Below are positions 1 through 8,117 of a stretch of DNA of 64,000 nucleotides, in pieces. A program made the translations under genes and the position numbers. Source of the DNA: Actinomadura sp. DC4 (GTDB lineage: Bacteria; Actinomycetota; Actinomycetes; Streptosporangiales; Streptosporangiaceae); assembly GCF_030406325.1 (NCBI RefSeq), contig NZ_JAUEQY010000029.1, positions 88,545 through 152,544 on the forward strand. Reading direction: 5' to 3'. The notes below the pieces were generated by a model, which did no database searches, was not told the DNA's origin, and saw only the letters and a program-made list of their open reading frames with translations. Numbering within the stretch: the stretch's first letter is position 1; each line of letters begins with the position of its first letter.

Positions 1-1
1 C

Positions 2-130
2 TACCGGGCGCTGACCAACTCGCAGGGCGTCCTGCCGGACGAGAGCTCCGCCTGGAGGAAGTCCTCCCACAGCACGGGCAAGGACTGCGTGGAGGTGGCC
101 GCTGCCGAGTCCAGCGTCTGGCCGGGATGA
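2..130 (+). pseudogene. C-terminal fragment of a DUF397-domain protein
   Basis: Open from the left edge, this frame reads a short peptide containing SAWRKSSHSTGKDCVEVA, the signature first half of the actinobacterial DUF397 domain. The usual second half (a VRDSKDP-like motif and about 25 more residues) is missing, because the frame runs into WPG and a stop at 128-130. I see no RDSK-like continuation in the other frames just downstream. DUF397 proteins are usually small partners of XRE-type regulators. The fragment is either a degraded gene or one truncated by the mobile-element debris that follows. Confidence 0.6.
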
Positions 131-359
131 GGTGGACCTGTCGGTCCTCAGCGATCACTGAAGTCCGACGAGTCTGCCGGCGAATCGGCGCTGGGATCGG
201 TCGCTGGTCGACTGAACGTGTAGGTGCCTCTCCCGGCCACCGGCGAGGGCATTGATCTGTTTTAAGGGCTCAGCTGCTCCCCGGTTAAACGGGTGCTCAC
301 TCGTCGGTGGCTACGGACCTGAGTCTCCCCGAGTGACTGGAGTGACCCGGTGGCTCTCA

Positions 360-596
360 TTAGGGTGAAGCGGTCCCGTCGATATCGGTGAAGCGCTGTG
401 GCGTGCCCGGGTGTGGCCGTCCCTTGCGGACGATGAGGCGCATTCCCTTCGGCCGGGCGCTCAGGTCGGGCATGCCGGTGATCTCGGCGATCCAGAGGCC
501 GTCACGCACCTGGCCGCTCGAGTCCAGCGCCGTCCAGGCCCGCGCCGGGATATCGATGATGGCGGTGCGGATCTGCGCACGTTCAGCAAGAATGGC
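360..596 (-). mobile_element. IS1380-family transposase remnant
   Basis: The minus strand reads an uninterrupted stretch of about 75 residues containing GQVRDGLWIAEITGMPDLS and GMRLIVRKGRPHPG. I recognise this as the internal segment of actinobacterial IS1380-type DDE transposases (RDGxWVAExTGxxDLSxWPxGMRxIVRxERPHPG). It ends abruptly at a stop at 360-362 and the upstream frame is closed, so both ends of the transposase and the terminal repeats are missing. It is a dead fragment. It lies on the outer edge of the amidinotransferase/carbamoyltransferase gene set, with a second transposase remnant at the other edge near 13.2-13.5 kb. Confidence 0.7.
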
Positions 597-685
597 GGTT
601 CGCTACCGAGCCCGATCGACGAGTTCGAAGACGCACTGGACGCCGTCATCGGGCTGGTCTTCTCACAAGGGCTATGAATAAGCCC

Positions 686-1210
686 TCAGCGCCCGGGTTC
701 CACGAGTCCGGGGACGGTGTTGTAGATCCCATTCGTCATCTGGGCGTGGCGCAGGAAGCGGTCCACGTCCGGGTCGCGGCACAGCATTTCGGCGACCTGC
801 GCTGTTCGCGCCCGGTGGTCTTCGTCGGCCCGGCCGAGCCGCATCATCGGACAGGCCGATGCCTGTAGGCGGACGAAGCCGCCGCCGCGGGGCTGGTACC
901 AGTACGGGTACATGCGGCAGTCCAAGGATTTGTACGGCCGTTCCGTGCGTCCCGGAGCAGAGCAGCACCCGCCACGCCGAGCCTCGACCTTGCGGCCGCC
1001 GAGGTAGTCGGCGTCCAATACCTCGTATTGCTCCAACCGGTAGCCGAGCTGGAGTGCGCTTTCCCACTCGCCGGGCATGAAAAGGAAATACGAATTGGAG
1101 TATGAGCAGCAATCCCAGTGGCAGTCGCCCTGGTCGACGAGTTCACCGCACAATGGCATCTTGCCTGGGAAGTAGTCCATAATCTGCGAGAGGGTGTCAG
1201 GGGAAAGCAA
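686..1210 (-). CDS. Cysteine-cluster protein, YkgJ-like
   Basis: A soluble protein of about 174 residues with an unusual set of cysteines: an early GDCHWDCC cluster, then GGCC, then LDCRMYPYW. A clustered CxxxCC followed later by a CRxYP motif resembles the YkgJ/UPF0153 zinc- or iron-chelating family, but the match is loose and the metal is not known. I place the start at TTG 1210 because a strong AGGAGG lies five bases upstream of it; GTG 1237 in the same frame has no visible ribosome site. The gene is divergent from the desaturase at 1466 and has its own copy of the tandem repeat (1324-1343) upstream, so it is probably co-regulated with the neighbouring pathway. Its role is unknown; metal sensing, metallocentre delivery or an unusual oxidoreductase are all possible. 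Confidence 0.6.
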   Translation of the reverse strand: MLSPDTLSQIMDYFPGKMPLCGELVDQGDCHWDCCSYSNSYFLFMPGEWESALQLGYRLEQYEVLDADYLGGRKVEARRGGCCSAPGRTERPYKSLDCRMYPYWYQPRGGGFVRLQASACPMMRLGRADEDHRARTAQVAEMLCRDPDVDRFLRHAQMTNGIYNTVPGLVEPGR

Positions 1211-1323
1211 GGAAACCTCCTGTGTGGTCGTGGGCACTTTCAGTTTGTCAGACGCGGCCGGTATCGAGGTGTGTCAGGAGCATGGTCCGAGCAGCGATGC
1301 TCCCTTCGTCGACTTACTTCTAT

Positions 1324-1343
1324 GGCGTTCCATCCCGTTCCAT
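1324..1343 (-). promoter_or_regulatory. Tandem 10-bp repeat, putative operator of the cysteine-cluster gene
   Basis: The 20-mer GGCGTTCCATCCCGTTCCAT reads on the minus strand as two head-to-tail 10-bp units beginning ATGGAACG. The identical 20-mer occurs at 13040-13059 upstream of the amidinotransferase. A close relative is at 1399-1426 facing the desaturase. In all three places the unit points towards the gene it precedes. It lies about 110 bases upstream of the chosen start of the cysteine-cluster gene. Confidence 0.6.
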
Positions 1344-1398
1344 GCGCGAGATCGCGAATACGGCGGGCGCTCGATACGGGCATGATAGACCGCCCGGC

Positions 1399-1426
1399 GG
1401 AACGCCATGGAACGCCATGGAACGCC
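1399..1426 (+). promoter_or_regulatory. Tandem 10-bp repeats, putative operator of the desaturase operon
   Basis: Three copies of GGAACGCC begin at 1399, 1409 and 1419, exactly 10 bases apart; the last two are full ATGGAACGCC units. They end 39 bases before the desaturase ATG at 1466. The unit matches the ones at 1324-1343 and 13040-13059 and has the same orientation relative to its gene. Direct repeats one helical turn apart are typical of an activator that binds side by side on one DNA face. The protein is not identifiable here. Confidence 0.6.
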
Positions 1427-1465
1427 CTTAAGACGACACACTTCACCAGTCTCGGGGGTTTCGAC

Positions 1466-2401
1466 ATGGTCAGCGGAAGTACGGCCGCGCCGGTCATCGC
1501 GCGCGGCGAACTGGAGCGGCTTTTCCGGCGAGAGCGGGTCTCGGCCCGGGACGAGCGGGCGTTCGTGGCAAAACTCGTGGCCGCCGTCGTGCTGGGCGGC
1601 ATCGGTGCGTTCATGGCGCTGACGGGCGGGATGTTCACCGCCGCGGGGGTGGTGCTGCTGGCTCTGGTCTTCACCCATGCGGTGGAGCTTCAGCACCAGT
1701 GCCTGCATCATTCGGCGTTCCGGGCGGCCAAGCCGCACCGGCTGGTCGGAGTGCCGCTCGGGCTGCCGCTGCTGGTCATCTACTCGCACTACCGGGTGCG
1801 GCATCTGCAGCATCACCGCTACTTGGGCACACCGCAGGACTCGGAGTTCTTCGGCTTCGACCCGCGCCGGCCGCTGACCGTCACCATGCTGCTGCGGGGT
1901 CTGTTCGACTACCCCCGGCTCGCCGGGGTCGGCCGGGAGATCTACCGCAGCTGGCGCGGCAGCTGGCGCTATGACACAGGGCAGATCAGTGTGCGAGCGC
2001 GGCGCGACGTCATGGCCGAATACCGGCTGGCCGGTCTGATGCTCCTGGTGCCGCTCGCCGTCATCGCGACCGGCCACGGTGGGCTCGTGCTGCGTCTGTG
2101 GCTGCTGCCGCTGGCGCTCGCCCTGCCGCTGCACTTCCTGGTCGAGCTGCCCGAGCACCTGCTATGCGACACCGAGACCACAGACGTGCTGCGCAACACC
2201 CGCAGCATCCGCGGCGGCCGGCTCAGCACCTGGTTCACCAACGGCAACAACCTGCACATCGAGCACCACGCCGCGATGACGGTGCCGATCAACCGGCTGC
2301 CCGCACGGCATGTCGAGGTGGCCCGCCATGCCGTCCACGTCGAGCGCGGCTACGCCGACTTCTACCGCAAGCTGTTCCGCGAGCTTCGGAGGGCCCGATG
2401 A
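1466..2401 (+). CDS. Fatty-acid-desaturase-like membrane diiron oxidase
   Basis: A 311-residue membrane protein with the three histidine motifs of the fatty acid desaturase/hydroxylase superfamily: HQCLHH near residue 76, HLQHH near 113, and a C-terminal HIEHH after NGNNL. Hydrophobic stretches occur near residues 30-70, 95-110 and 190-230. The family binds a diiron centre and uses O2 to desaturate or hydroxylate acyl chains or amino-acid-like substrates. I chose ATG 1466, which has GGGGG nine bases upstream; the frame is open further left, but that part has no homology and covers the repeat operator. The stop overlaps the ATP-grasp start (ATGA). In this company (amidinotransferase, carbamoyltransferase, aminotransferase) it more likely tailors a small metabolite than membrane lipid. 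The substrate is unknown. Confidence 0.85.
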   Translation: MVSGSTAAPVIARGELERLFRRERVSARDERAFVAKLVAAVVLGGIGAFMALTGGMFTAAGVVLLALVFTHAVELQHQCLHHSAFRAAKPHRLVGVPLGLPLLVIYSHYRVRHLQHHRYLGTPQDSEFFGFDPRRPLTVTMLLRGLFDYPRLAGVGREIYRSWRGSWRYDTGQISVRARRDVMAEYRLAGLMLLVPLAVIATGHGGLVLRLWLLPLALALPLHFLVELPEHLLCDTETTDVLRNTRSIRGGRLSTWFTNGNNLHIEHHAAMTVPINRLPARHVEVARHAVHVERGYADFYRKLFRELRRAR

Positions 2402-3648
2402 AAAAGCTCGTTATCATCGGGGTCAACTGCATCACGGCCAAGTACCTGCCCAACGCCCTGCGCGCCGCGGGATACGAACCGGTCTTCATCCTCGACATCG
2501 AGGCGTACTCGGGCGAGTCACGCAAGGCGCTGGAAGACTGCGCGCACTACCCGGCCGACATCGAGGAGTCATCGGCCGTCCTGAGTGTTCTCGCCGAGAA
2601 CCCCGGCATCCTCGCCGGCGCGTACGCGATCACCAGCTTCTACGACGACAAGTTCCCGTTGGTCGCGGCCATCGCCGACGCGCACGGGCTCCGGCACCCC
2701 GGGCCCGCCGCCGTCCGGCTGGCGAGCAAGGCCGAGGTCATGCGTCTGGTGCCGGAGTACTCGCCGCACGGCCTCATCTTCCGCTCCGGCGATCTGGCAC
2801 GGCTCGACGTCTCTGCGTTCGCTCGGCTGACCAGCGGACTCGTGCTCAAGCCGGGCATGGTGTCCGGTGGTGGCGGGGTGACCCGATGGGAGCCCGGCGA
2901 GGTCTCACAGTCCGCGCTCCGAGCGGCCATCGCCACGTCAGGGCTGCCGGACGCCGCCGAGCAGACCTGGATCCTGCAAGAACGGATCAAGGGCCGGCTG
3001 GTGAGCTTGGAGGGCTTCGCCCAGGATGGCGTGGCCACCTTCCTCTGCTTCTCCCTGCGCGGCCGGATCGGCACCACCGAGGTCAGCGACCTGCTGCCCG
3101 CGGACGACCGGCTCACCCGCGAGGTCAGGCAGCGGTGCCGGCAGGCGGTGCGCGCGCTGATCGAGCGGTCCCGTTTCCGCAACGGCTACTTCCATTGCGA
3201 GTTCATCATCACCGACGACAGCGCGCACCTCATCGACGCCAACATGGGCCGGATCGGCGGCGCCACGTACGCCGAGCAGATCGCCCTCGCGCACGGGTTC
3301 CAGCCCGGTGAGATTCTGCGCCACTCCGTACTCCTGCCGCTCGATCGGGCGGCTGCGGGATCGCCGCCCGTCCTCCGCGCCCCCGGCGAGATCCGGAGCG
3401 CGGTCGCCTTCTTCTACGGCCTGGAGAAGGGCGGCACCGTACGTTCGATCGCGCTGCCGGCCGACCTCCGCGGGATCCACACCCAGTTCGCCCGGTTCGG
3501 TGTCCCGGTACCCCCGATCGGAACCTCCGACGCCTCGTGGGTGGGCATGCTGACCGGATTCGCCGACGAGGCGGAGCACGACATGCGTGGCATCGGCATC
3601 GAGACGGACGACGGGGTCGTCGTGCCCTACTACGTCTCGGAGGAATGA
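2398..3648 (+). CDS. ATP-grasp ligase (amino-acid/peptide ligase type)
   Basis: A 416-residue soluble enzyme. It opens with a Rossmann-like strand (MKKLVIIGVNCITAKYL) typical of the pre-ATP-grasp domain. A Lys-Pro plus glycine-rich loop (LVLKPGMVSGGGGV) follows at about residues 149-162. Near residue 260-285 is the metal/ATP-binding segment YFHCEFI followed by LIDANMGRIGG, giving the E...D-N-x-R set of ATP-grasp enzymes. Such enzymes activate a carboxylate as acyl phosphate and couple it to an amine; BacD-like dipeptide ligases are the closest analogy I can name. It is translationally coupled to the desaturase and followed within 6 bases by an exporter. It could join two amino acids or an amino acid to a carrier peptide. 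The substrates cannot be read from sequence. Confidence 0.85.
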   Translation: MKKLVIIGVNCITAKYLPNALRAAGYEPVFILDIEAYSGESRKALEDCAHYPADIEESSAVLSVLAENPGILAGAYAITSFYDDKFPLVAAIADAHGLRHPGPAAVRLASKAEVMRLVPEYSPHGLIFRSGDLARLDVSAFARLTSGLVLKPGMVSGGGGVTRWEPGEVSQSALRAAIATSGLPDAAEQTWILQERIKGRLVSLEGFAQDGVATFLCFSLRGRIGTTEVSDLLPADDRLTREVRQRCRQAVRALIERSRFRNGYFHCEFIITDDSAHLIDANMGRIGGATYAEQIALAHGFQPGEILRHSVLLPLDRAAAGSPPVLRAPGEIRSAVAFFYGLEKGGTVRSIALPADLRGIHTQFARFGVPVPPIGTSDASWVGMLTGFADEAEHDMRGIGIETDDGVVVPYYVSEE

Positions 3649-3654
3649 GCCCCG

Positions 3655-4833
3655 GTGCTCATCTACGTCCTGCGGTTCGTCAGCGCCTCGGTCTGGGACC
3701 TCTTCCTCCCCTTCCAGATCGTCTGGCTGGACGGGCTGCCGGGTATGGACGGGGCCACCGTCGGGTTGATCGTGGGCACCAGCATCATCACCAACCGGAT
3801 CGGCGGCCTTGTCCTCACCGGGCTGATCAGCCGGTACGACAAACGCACCATCGTGCTGGCATCCCAGGCGGCCGCGATCGGCACGGCGGGCGGCATGGCC
3901 GTGCTGGCCCTCACCGGGACCCGCTCGGCGGCGGCCTGGCTGGCCGTCTCCGCCGCGTTCGGCCTGGCCAACTCCGCCGCGACACTGGCCCAGATCACCT
4001 TCATCGCCCTGCGATTCAGCCCCGAAGAGAGCCGGAAGGCGTTCTCCTACGAGAACGTGGCGCTGAACCTGGCGGCCAGTGTGGGCCCGCTGCTGTCCGG
4101 CGTGCTGGTCGTCCACGCGGCACGCTACTACCCGGTGGCCCCGATGGTCATCGCGGTCGCGGCCCTCGCCTTGGCCGTACGGATGCCCGGGGACGGTCCG
4201 TCCGGCCACCGGCCGACGCCGGAGGCGGCCGCCGGCGGGGCGGGCAGGGGCATCGGCCTGGTGCTGGCGATGAACTTCCTGACCTTCGTGGCGTACGCCC
4301 AGTTCTACGATCTCTTCCCGGCGTACGCGAAGGACGGGCTCGGCGCCGAGCGGGTCGGAGCGCTGTTCATGGCCGGCAGCGTCCTGATCGTGCTGCTGCA
4401 GGTGCCGGCGACCCGCCTCAGCACGCGGCTCGGCGAGCGGTCCCAGATCCTGCTGCCGAACCTCGTGATGGCGTCGGGCGTGGCGCTGCTTCCGGCCGCC
4501 CGGAACGCCCTGCCCGCGGCGCTTTGCGCGGTCTTCCTGATCACCGCGGCCGAGATGGTGTGGGGGCCGTTCTATCAGGTGCTCGCACTACGAGCGTTCG
4601 CCGGCCGGACCACCCTGGCGATGAGCGCCATCACCTTCACCTGGGGCCTGGCGGAGGCAGGGGCCACCGTGCTCGGCCTCATGCTGATCGATGCCGGGGC
4701 CGGCCGGCTATCGATCGTGATCGGCGCGACCGCTTGCGTGGCCGCCGCGGCGACCGCACTCGGCGTACGCCGGTACATACCCCGTGAGGACGCGGGGCGG
4801 GAGATCCGCCCCCGAGAGGAAAGCGACCGCTAG
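3655..4833 (+). CDS. MFS transporter
   Basis: A 392-residue polytopic protein with about twelve hydrophobic segments, characteristic of the major facilitator superfamily. An MFS-style basic loop (SRYDKRTIV) follows the second segment. The start is GTG 3655, with GGAGGA ten bases upstream inside the end of the ATP-grasp gene; the ATG at 3645 is in a different frame. As the last gene of the desaturase/ATP-grasp operon it probably exports the product or an intermediate and may give self-resistance. Its 3' end overlaps the convergent aminotransferase gene by four bases. The substrate is unknown. Confidence 0.85.
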   Translation: MLIYVLRFVSASVWDLFLPFQIVWLDGLPGMDGATVGLIVGTSIITNRIGGLVLTGLISRYDKRTIVLASQAAAIGTAGGMAVLALTGTRSAAAWLAVSAAFGLANSAATLAQITFIALRFSPEESRKAFSYENVALNLAASVGPLLSGVLVVHAARYYPVAPMVIAVAALALAVRMPGDGPSGHRPTPEAAAGGAGRGIGLVLAMNFLTFVAYAQFYDLFPAYAKDGLGAERVGALFMAGSVLIVLLQVPATRLSTRLGERSQILLPNLVMASGVALLPAARNALPAALCAVFLITAAEMVWGPFYQVLALRAFAGRTTLAMSAITFTWGLAEAGATVLGLMLIDAGAGRLSIVIGATACVAAAATALGVRRYIPREDAGREIRPREESDR

Positions 4834-6161
4834 CGGGACATCACGGGGACGACCGCGTCGAGAGTCTCTGTGAAGAGATCGACCAGGAGGTTGATCTGGG
4901 GCTCGGTGATGATGAACGGGGGTGCGAGCAGCACATGGTTGCCCGCCACACCGTCGATGGTGCCGGAGCCCGGATACAGCAGGAGCCCCCGTTCGAGGCC
5001 CTCTCGTTTGAGAGCGGCGGCCAGTACCGCCCCGTTTTTCAGCGGCTCCTTGGTGGCGCGGTCGGCCACCAGCTCGACGCCGGTGAACAGACCGCGTCCC
5101 CGTACGTCGCCGACGTACGGCCGGGGGCCGAGGCGTTCTGCCAGGCAGCGGCGTAGCTGCTCGCCCCGAGCCCTGACATTGTCCAGCAGGCCCTCGTCCA
5201 CGATCGTGCGCTGCACCTCGAGGCCGATGGCGCAGGCCAGCGGGTGGTTGACATGAGTCTGGCCGTTCTGGAGCACGCCCTGTCCGCCGGCGAGCGCGGT
5301 ATGAACGTCGGCGGACACCAGCACCGCGGCGAGCGGCACATAGCCCGCGCCGAGGCCCTTACCGACCGTGACGAGGTCGGGCACGACGCCGTCGTCGAGG
5401 TAGGCGAAGTGCCGCCCTGTACGGCCGAGGCCCGCCATGACCTCGTCCAGCAGCAAGAGCACCCCGTACGCCGCACATACCCGCTGGATGTGCCTGAAGT
5501 ACCCGGGAACAGGGGGGACCGCCCCTGCCGTCGAGCCCACCACGGTCTCGGCGACGAACGCGGCGACCCGCTCCGGCCCGATCCGCAGGATCGTCTCCTC
5601 CAGTTCCTCGGCCAGTCTCAGCCCGTACGCCTCGGGCGTCTCGCCGGGCAACAGCCCGCGGTAGGAGTAGCACGGTGAGACGAACTCGGCCGGGCCGAGC
5701 AGCGGCTCGAACACCGACCGCCGCTGCCGGTTGCCGGAGATCGCCAGCATGCCCAGCGTGCTGCCGTGATAGCTCTGCCACCGCGAGATGATCAACTGCC
5801 GCGACGGCTCGCCGCGCTCGCAGTGATACTGATAGACGATTTTGACGGCCAGCTCCATGACCTCCGAGCCGCCCGACAGGAACTGGACGTGTGGGAGGCC
5901 GCCCGACCAGGATGCCAGGAGGTCGGCCAGTTCCTCGGCCGGTTCGGTGGTGAAGGTCCCCGCGTGGGCCCAGGCCAGGCTGCGGGCCTCGCGCTCGACC
6001 GCCGCGGCGATCCGGTGGTGCCGGTGACCGAGGCTGGAGACCGCGACCCCGCCGCAGGTGTCCAGGTAGCGAACGCCGTCCCTGTCCTCCAGCCAGATGC
6101 CGGTCCCCGAGTCGGCCCAGATCGGCTGTCTGCCGATGTTCTTGTAGATGACGCTGGACAT
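4830..6161 (-). CDS. Class III PLP-dependent aminotransferase
   Basis: A 443-residue fold-type I enzyme of the ornithine/GABA/acetylornithine aminotransferase class. It shows the substrate-side motif near the N-terminus (DTCGGVAVSSLGHRH), the glycine/serine phosphate loop (SGGSEVMELAVK), the aspartate motif LLLDEVMAGLGRTG, and VGKGLGAGYVPLAAV with the PLP-binding lysine. I favour ATG 6161, which shares its A with the TGA of the preceding micro-ORF (TGATG coupling); GTG 6164 is one codon upstream. It is the last gene of the minus-strand operon that begins with the amidinotransferase. The class acts on terminal amines or aldehydes, so it may create or remove the omega-amine that is amidinated. 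The exact substrate is not predictable. Confidence 0.9.
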   Translation of the reverse strand: MSSVIYKNIGRQPIWADSGTGIWLEDRDGVRYLDTCGGVAVSSLGHRHHRIAAAVEREARSLAWAHAGTFTTEPAEELADLLASWSGGLPHVQFLSGGSEVMELAVKIVYQYHCERGEPSRQLIISRWQSYHGSTLGMLAISGNRQRRSVFEPLLGPAEFVSPCYSYRGLLPGETPEAYGLRLAEELEETILRIGPERVAAFVAETVVGSTAGAVPPVPGYFRHIQRVCAAYGVLLLLDEVMAGLGRTGRHFAYLDDGVVPDLVTVGKGLGAGYVPLAAVLVSADVHTALAGGQGVLQNGQTHVNHPLACAIGLEVQRTIVDEGLLDNVRARGEQLRRCLAERLGPRPYVGDVRGRGLFTGVELVADRATKEPLKNGAVLAAALKREGLERGLLLYPGSGTIDGVAGNHVLLAPPFIITEPQINLLVDLFTETLDAVVPVMSR

Positions 6162-6286
6162 CACAGGTCCCAGGAGGATTCGGCGCGGTGGGCGCGCGGG
6201 CCGTATCGTCCGGTCCCGGTAAGCCTTCGCAAGGCCCAGACCGGTAGGTAACGGACGACATACAGGGCGCGGGGCAGCATTGTCAT
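6161..6286 (-). CDS. 41-residue micro-ORF after the carbamoyltransferase
   Basis: A short reading frame of 41 codons starting at ATG 6286, with GGAAGG eight bases upstream and 13 bases after the carbamoyltransferase stop; its TGA overlaps the aminotransferase ATG. The N-terminal part is a hydrophobic/basic helix (LPRALYVVRYLPVWALRRL) and the tail is polar, ending SSWDL. I do not recognise a family. Small helical proteins (DUF5989-type) do follow some NodU-like carbamoyltransferases, but this one lacks their long membrane segment. It could be a subunit, a peptide scaffold or a small membrane-associated helper. The ribosome site, spacing and coupling argue that it is translated. Confidence 0.55.
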   Translation of the reverse strand: MTMLPRALYVVRYLPVWALRRLTGTGRYGPRAHRAESSWDL

Positions 6287-6299
6287 GAAAGGCCTTCCG

Positions 6300-8117
6300 T
6301 CAGTCGAGGGGGATCTGGTCACGCCAGTCAGTGGCTTCCGCGAAGTCCGGCTGGTCCTCCTTGACAAGGACGAACCGGCCCATCACGAGCACGTCCATAC
6401 CGGTGCGCATGAAGCAGGTGTAGGCCTCCTCCGGGGTGCGGACGATCGGCTCGCCCCGCACGTTGAAGGAGGTGTTGACCAGGACGGAGCACCCGGTCCT
6501 GTCGCGGAACGCGCGCAAAAGCTGGGCGAACCTCGGATGGCGCACCGGGTCCACGGTCTGGACCCGCGCCGAGTTGTCGACATGGGTGATGGCGGGCAGC
6601 GCGGAACGTACCTCGTTGATGCTGCCGAGTCCCCGATCATCGGCGCCGCTGCTCCTGATCGCCTCGGTCACCTGGGCGCACACCAGCATGTACGGGCTTT
6701 CCTGCCCAAGGTCGAAGTACTTCTCCGCGTCCTCGGCCAGTACCGCGGGGGCGAACGGCCGGAATGACTCGCGGAACTTGATCTTCATATTGAGGCTCTT
6801 CTGCATGGCCGTCTGCCGCGGGTCGGCCAGAATCGAGCGGGCGCCGAGGGCGCGCGGGCCGTACTCCATCCTGCTCTGGAACCAGCCGACCACGTTGCCC
6901 GCCGCAAGGTGGGCCGCCGTCGTCGCGTCCACGTCCGGATCGTCTGTGTACGGCGCGCCGCGCCCATCGAGGAACGCGCGGATCTCGGCATCGGAGTACT
7001 CGGGGCCGAGCAGCGCCCCGCTCATCCCATCGGGTGCGACCCCGAGGTGCGGCCGGCCGGAGACCGGCACCGCGGCGGTGAGCGCGGCGCCGAGCGCGCA
7101 ACCCGCGTCCCCGGCGGCCGGCTGAATCCAGAACTCGTCGAACCAGCCGGTCCGCAGGAGCACACCGTTGGCGACGCAGTTGAGCGCGACCCCGCCGGCC
7201 AGGCACAACCGCCGCTCCCGCGTCAGCTCCTGGGCCCGCCGGGCCAGGCCGAGCACGGCCTCCTCGGTCACCTGCTGCACCGAGGCGGCAAGGTCGCACT
7301 CGCGCTGGGTCAGCGGCTCGTCGGGTGTCCTGGCGGGTCCGCCGAACAGCCGCGCGAAAGCAGCGCCTGCCATGCGCCTGCCCCGCACGAACTCGAAATG
7401 GCGCAGGTCGAGGGTGAACGAGCCGTCTTCTCTGAGCCGGATCAGCCGTTCTTTGATGAGGTCGGCGTACACAGGTGTCCCGTACGGCGCGAGCCCCATG
7501 AGCTTGTACTCGCCAGAGTCGACCTTGAAGCCGCAGAACGAGGTGAAGGCCGAGTAGAGCAGGCCCAGCGAGTGCGGATAGGAGATCGAGTTGAGCAACC
7601 GCAGGCTGTCGCCCTGACCGTGCCAGACCGTGGTGGTCTGCCACTCGCCGACGCCGTCGATGGTGAGCACCGCGGCGTTGTCGAAGGGAGAGGGGAAGAA
7701 CGCGGAGGCGGCATGAGAGTGGTGGTGCTGGGAGTTGCGCGGGCGCGGAGGGCGACCCCTGCCGAGCCCGGCCAGCTCCCGCTCGACCCTGTCGAGCACT
7801 CGGCGTTTCCAGCCCAGCCACTCGGGATAGATCTCGGCGAACGCCCGCATCCCGCCGGGCCCCGCGCTGCCGAATGACGACCGTACTCGGCCGAACTTCA
7901 GCTCCGGATCCTCGTGGTAAACGACCTCATCCAACTCGTCGAGTGTGATGCCCGCATGATCCAAGCAGTACGTCGCGGCGGCTCGGGGAAAGGACCGGTC
8001 GTGCCGGACCCGGCTGAACCGCTCCTCATGCGCCGCGGCGAGCACGACACCGTCCCTGACCAGCGCGGCCGCGCTGTCGTGGTAGTAGGCGGACAGCCCT
8101 AGGACATGTCTCGGCAT
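6300..8117 (-). CDS. O-carbamoyltransferase, NodU/CmcH/TobZ family
   Basis: A 605-residue enzyme matching the usual length of NodU/CmcH/TobZ carbamoyltransferases. The N-terminal Kae1-like domain begins MPRHVLGLSAYYHDSAAAL and carries the metal-binding NSQHHHSHAASAFF motif near residue 130. The C-terminal YrdC-like part contains MEYGPRALGARSILADPR, which binds the carbamoyl-adenylate intermediate. These enzymes move carbamoyl from carbamoyl phosphate, via an adenylate, to a hydroxyl group. The true start is ATG 8117, overlapping the end of the diiron oxidase gene by 19 bases; longer upstream translation is out of frame with that gene and spurious. Its presence implies a hydroxylated intermediate, perhaps made by the desaturase-like or HDO enzyme. 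Confidence 0.92.
   Translation of the reverse strand: MPRHVLGLSAYYHDSAAALVRDGVVLAAAHEERFSRVRHDRSFPRAAATYCLDHAGITLDELDEVVYHEDPELKFGRVRSSFGSAGPGGMRAFAEIYPEWLGWKRRVLDRVERELAGLGRGRPPRPRNSQHHHSHAASAFFPSPFDNAAVLTIDGVGEWQTTTVWHGQGDSLRLLNSISYPHSLGLLYSAFTSFCGFKVDSGEYKLMGLAPYGTPVYADLIKERLIRLREDGSFTLDLRHFEFVRGRRMAGAAFARLFGGPARTPDEPLTQRECDLAASVQQVTEEAVLGLARRAQELTRERRLCLAGGVALNCVANGVLLRTGWFDEFWIQPAAGDAGCALGAALTAAVPVSGRPHLGVAPDGMSGALLGPEYSDAEIRAFLDGRGAPYTDDPDVDATTAAHLAAGNVVGWFQSRMEYGPRALGARSILADPRQTAMQKSLNMKIKFRESFRPFAPAVLAEDAEKYFDLGQESPYMLVCAQVTEAIRSSGADDRGLGSINEVRSALPAITHVDNSARVQTVDPVRHPRFAQLLRAFRDRTGCSVLVNTSFNVRGEPIVRTPEEAYTCFMRTGMDVLVMGRFVLVKEDQPDFAEATDWRDQIPLD

Noticed and set aside
388..681. Overlapping small plus-strand frames of 88-97 codons
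   Set aside because: They are antisense to the IS1380 transposase fragment and have no homology of their own.
1118..1465. An N-terminal extension of the desaturase beginning at 1118
   Set aside because: It would run through the Cys-cluster gene's 5' end and the repeat operators and has no homology; ATG 1466 has a ribosome site and begins the recognisable protein.
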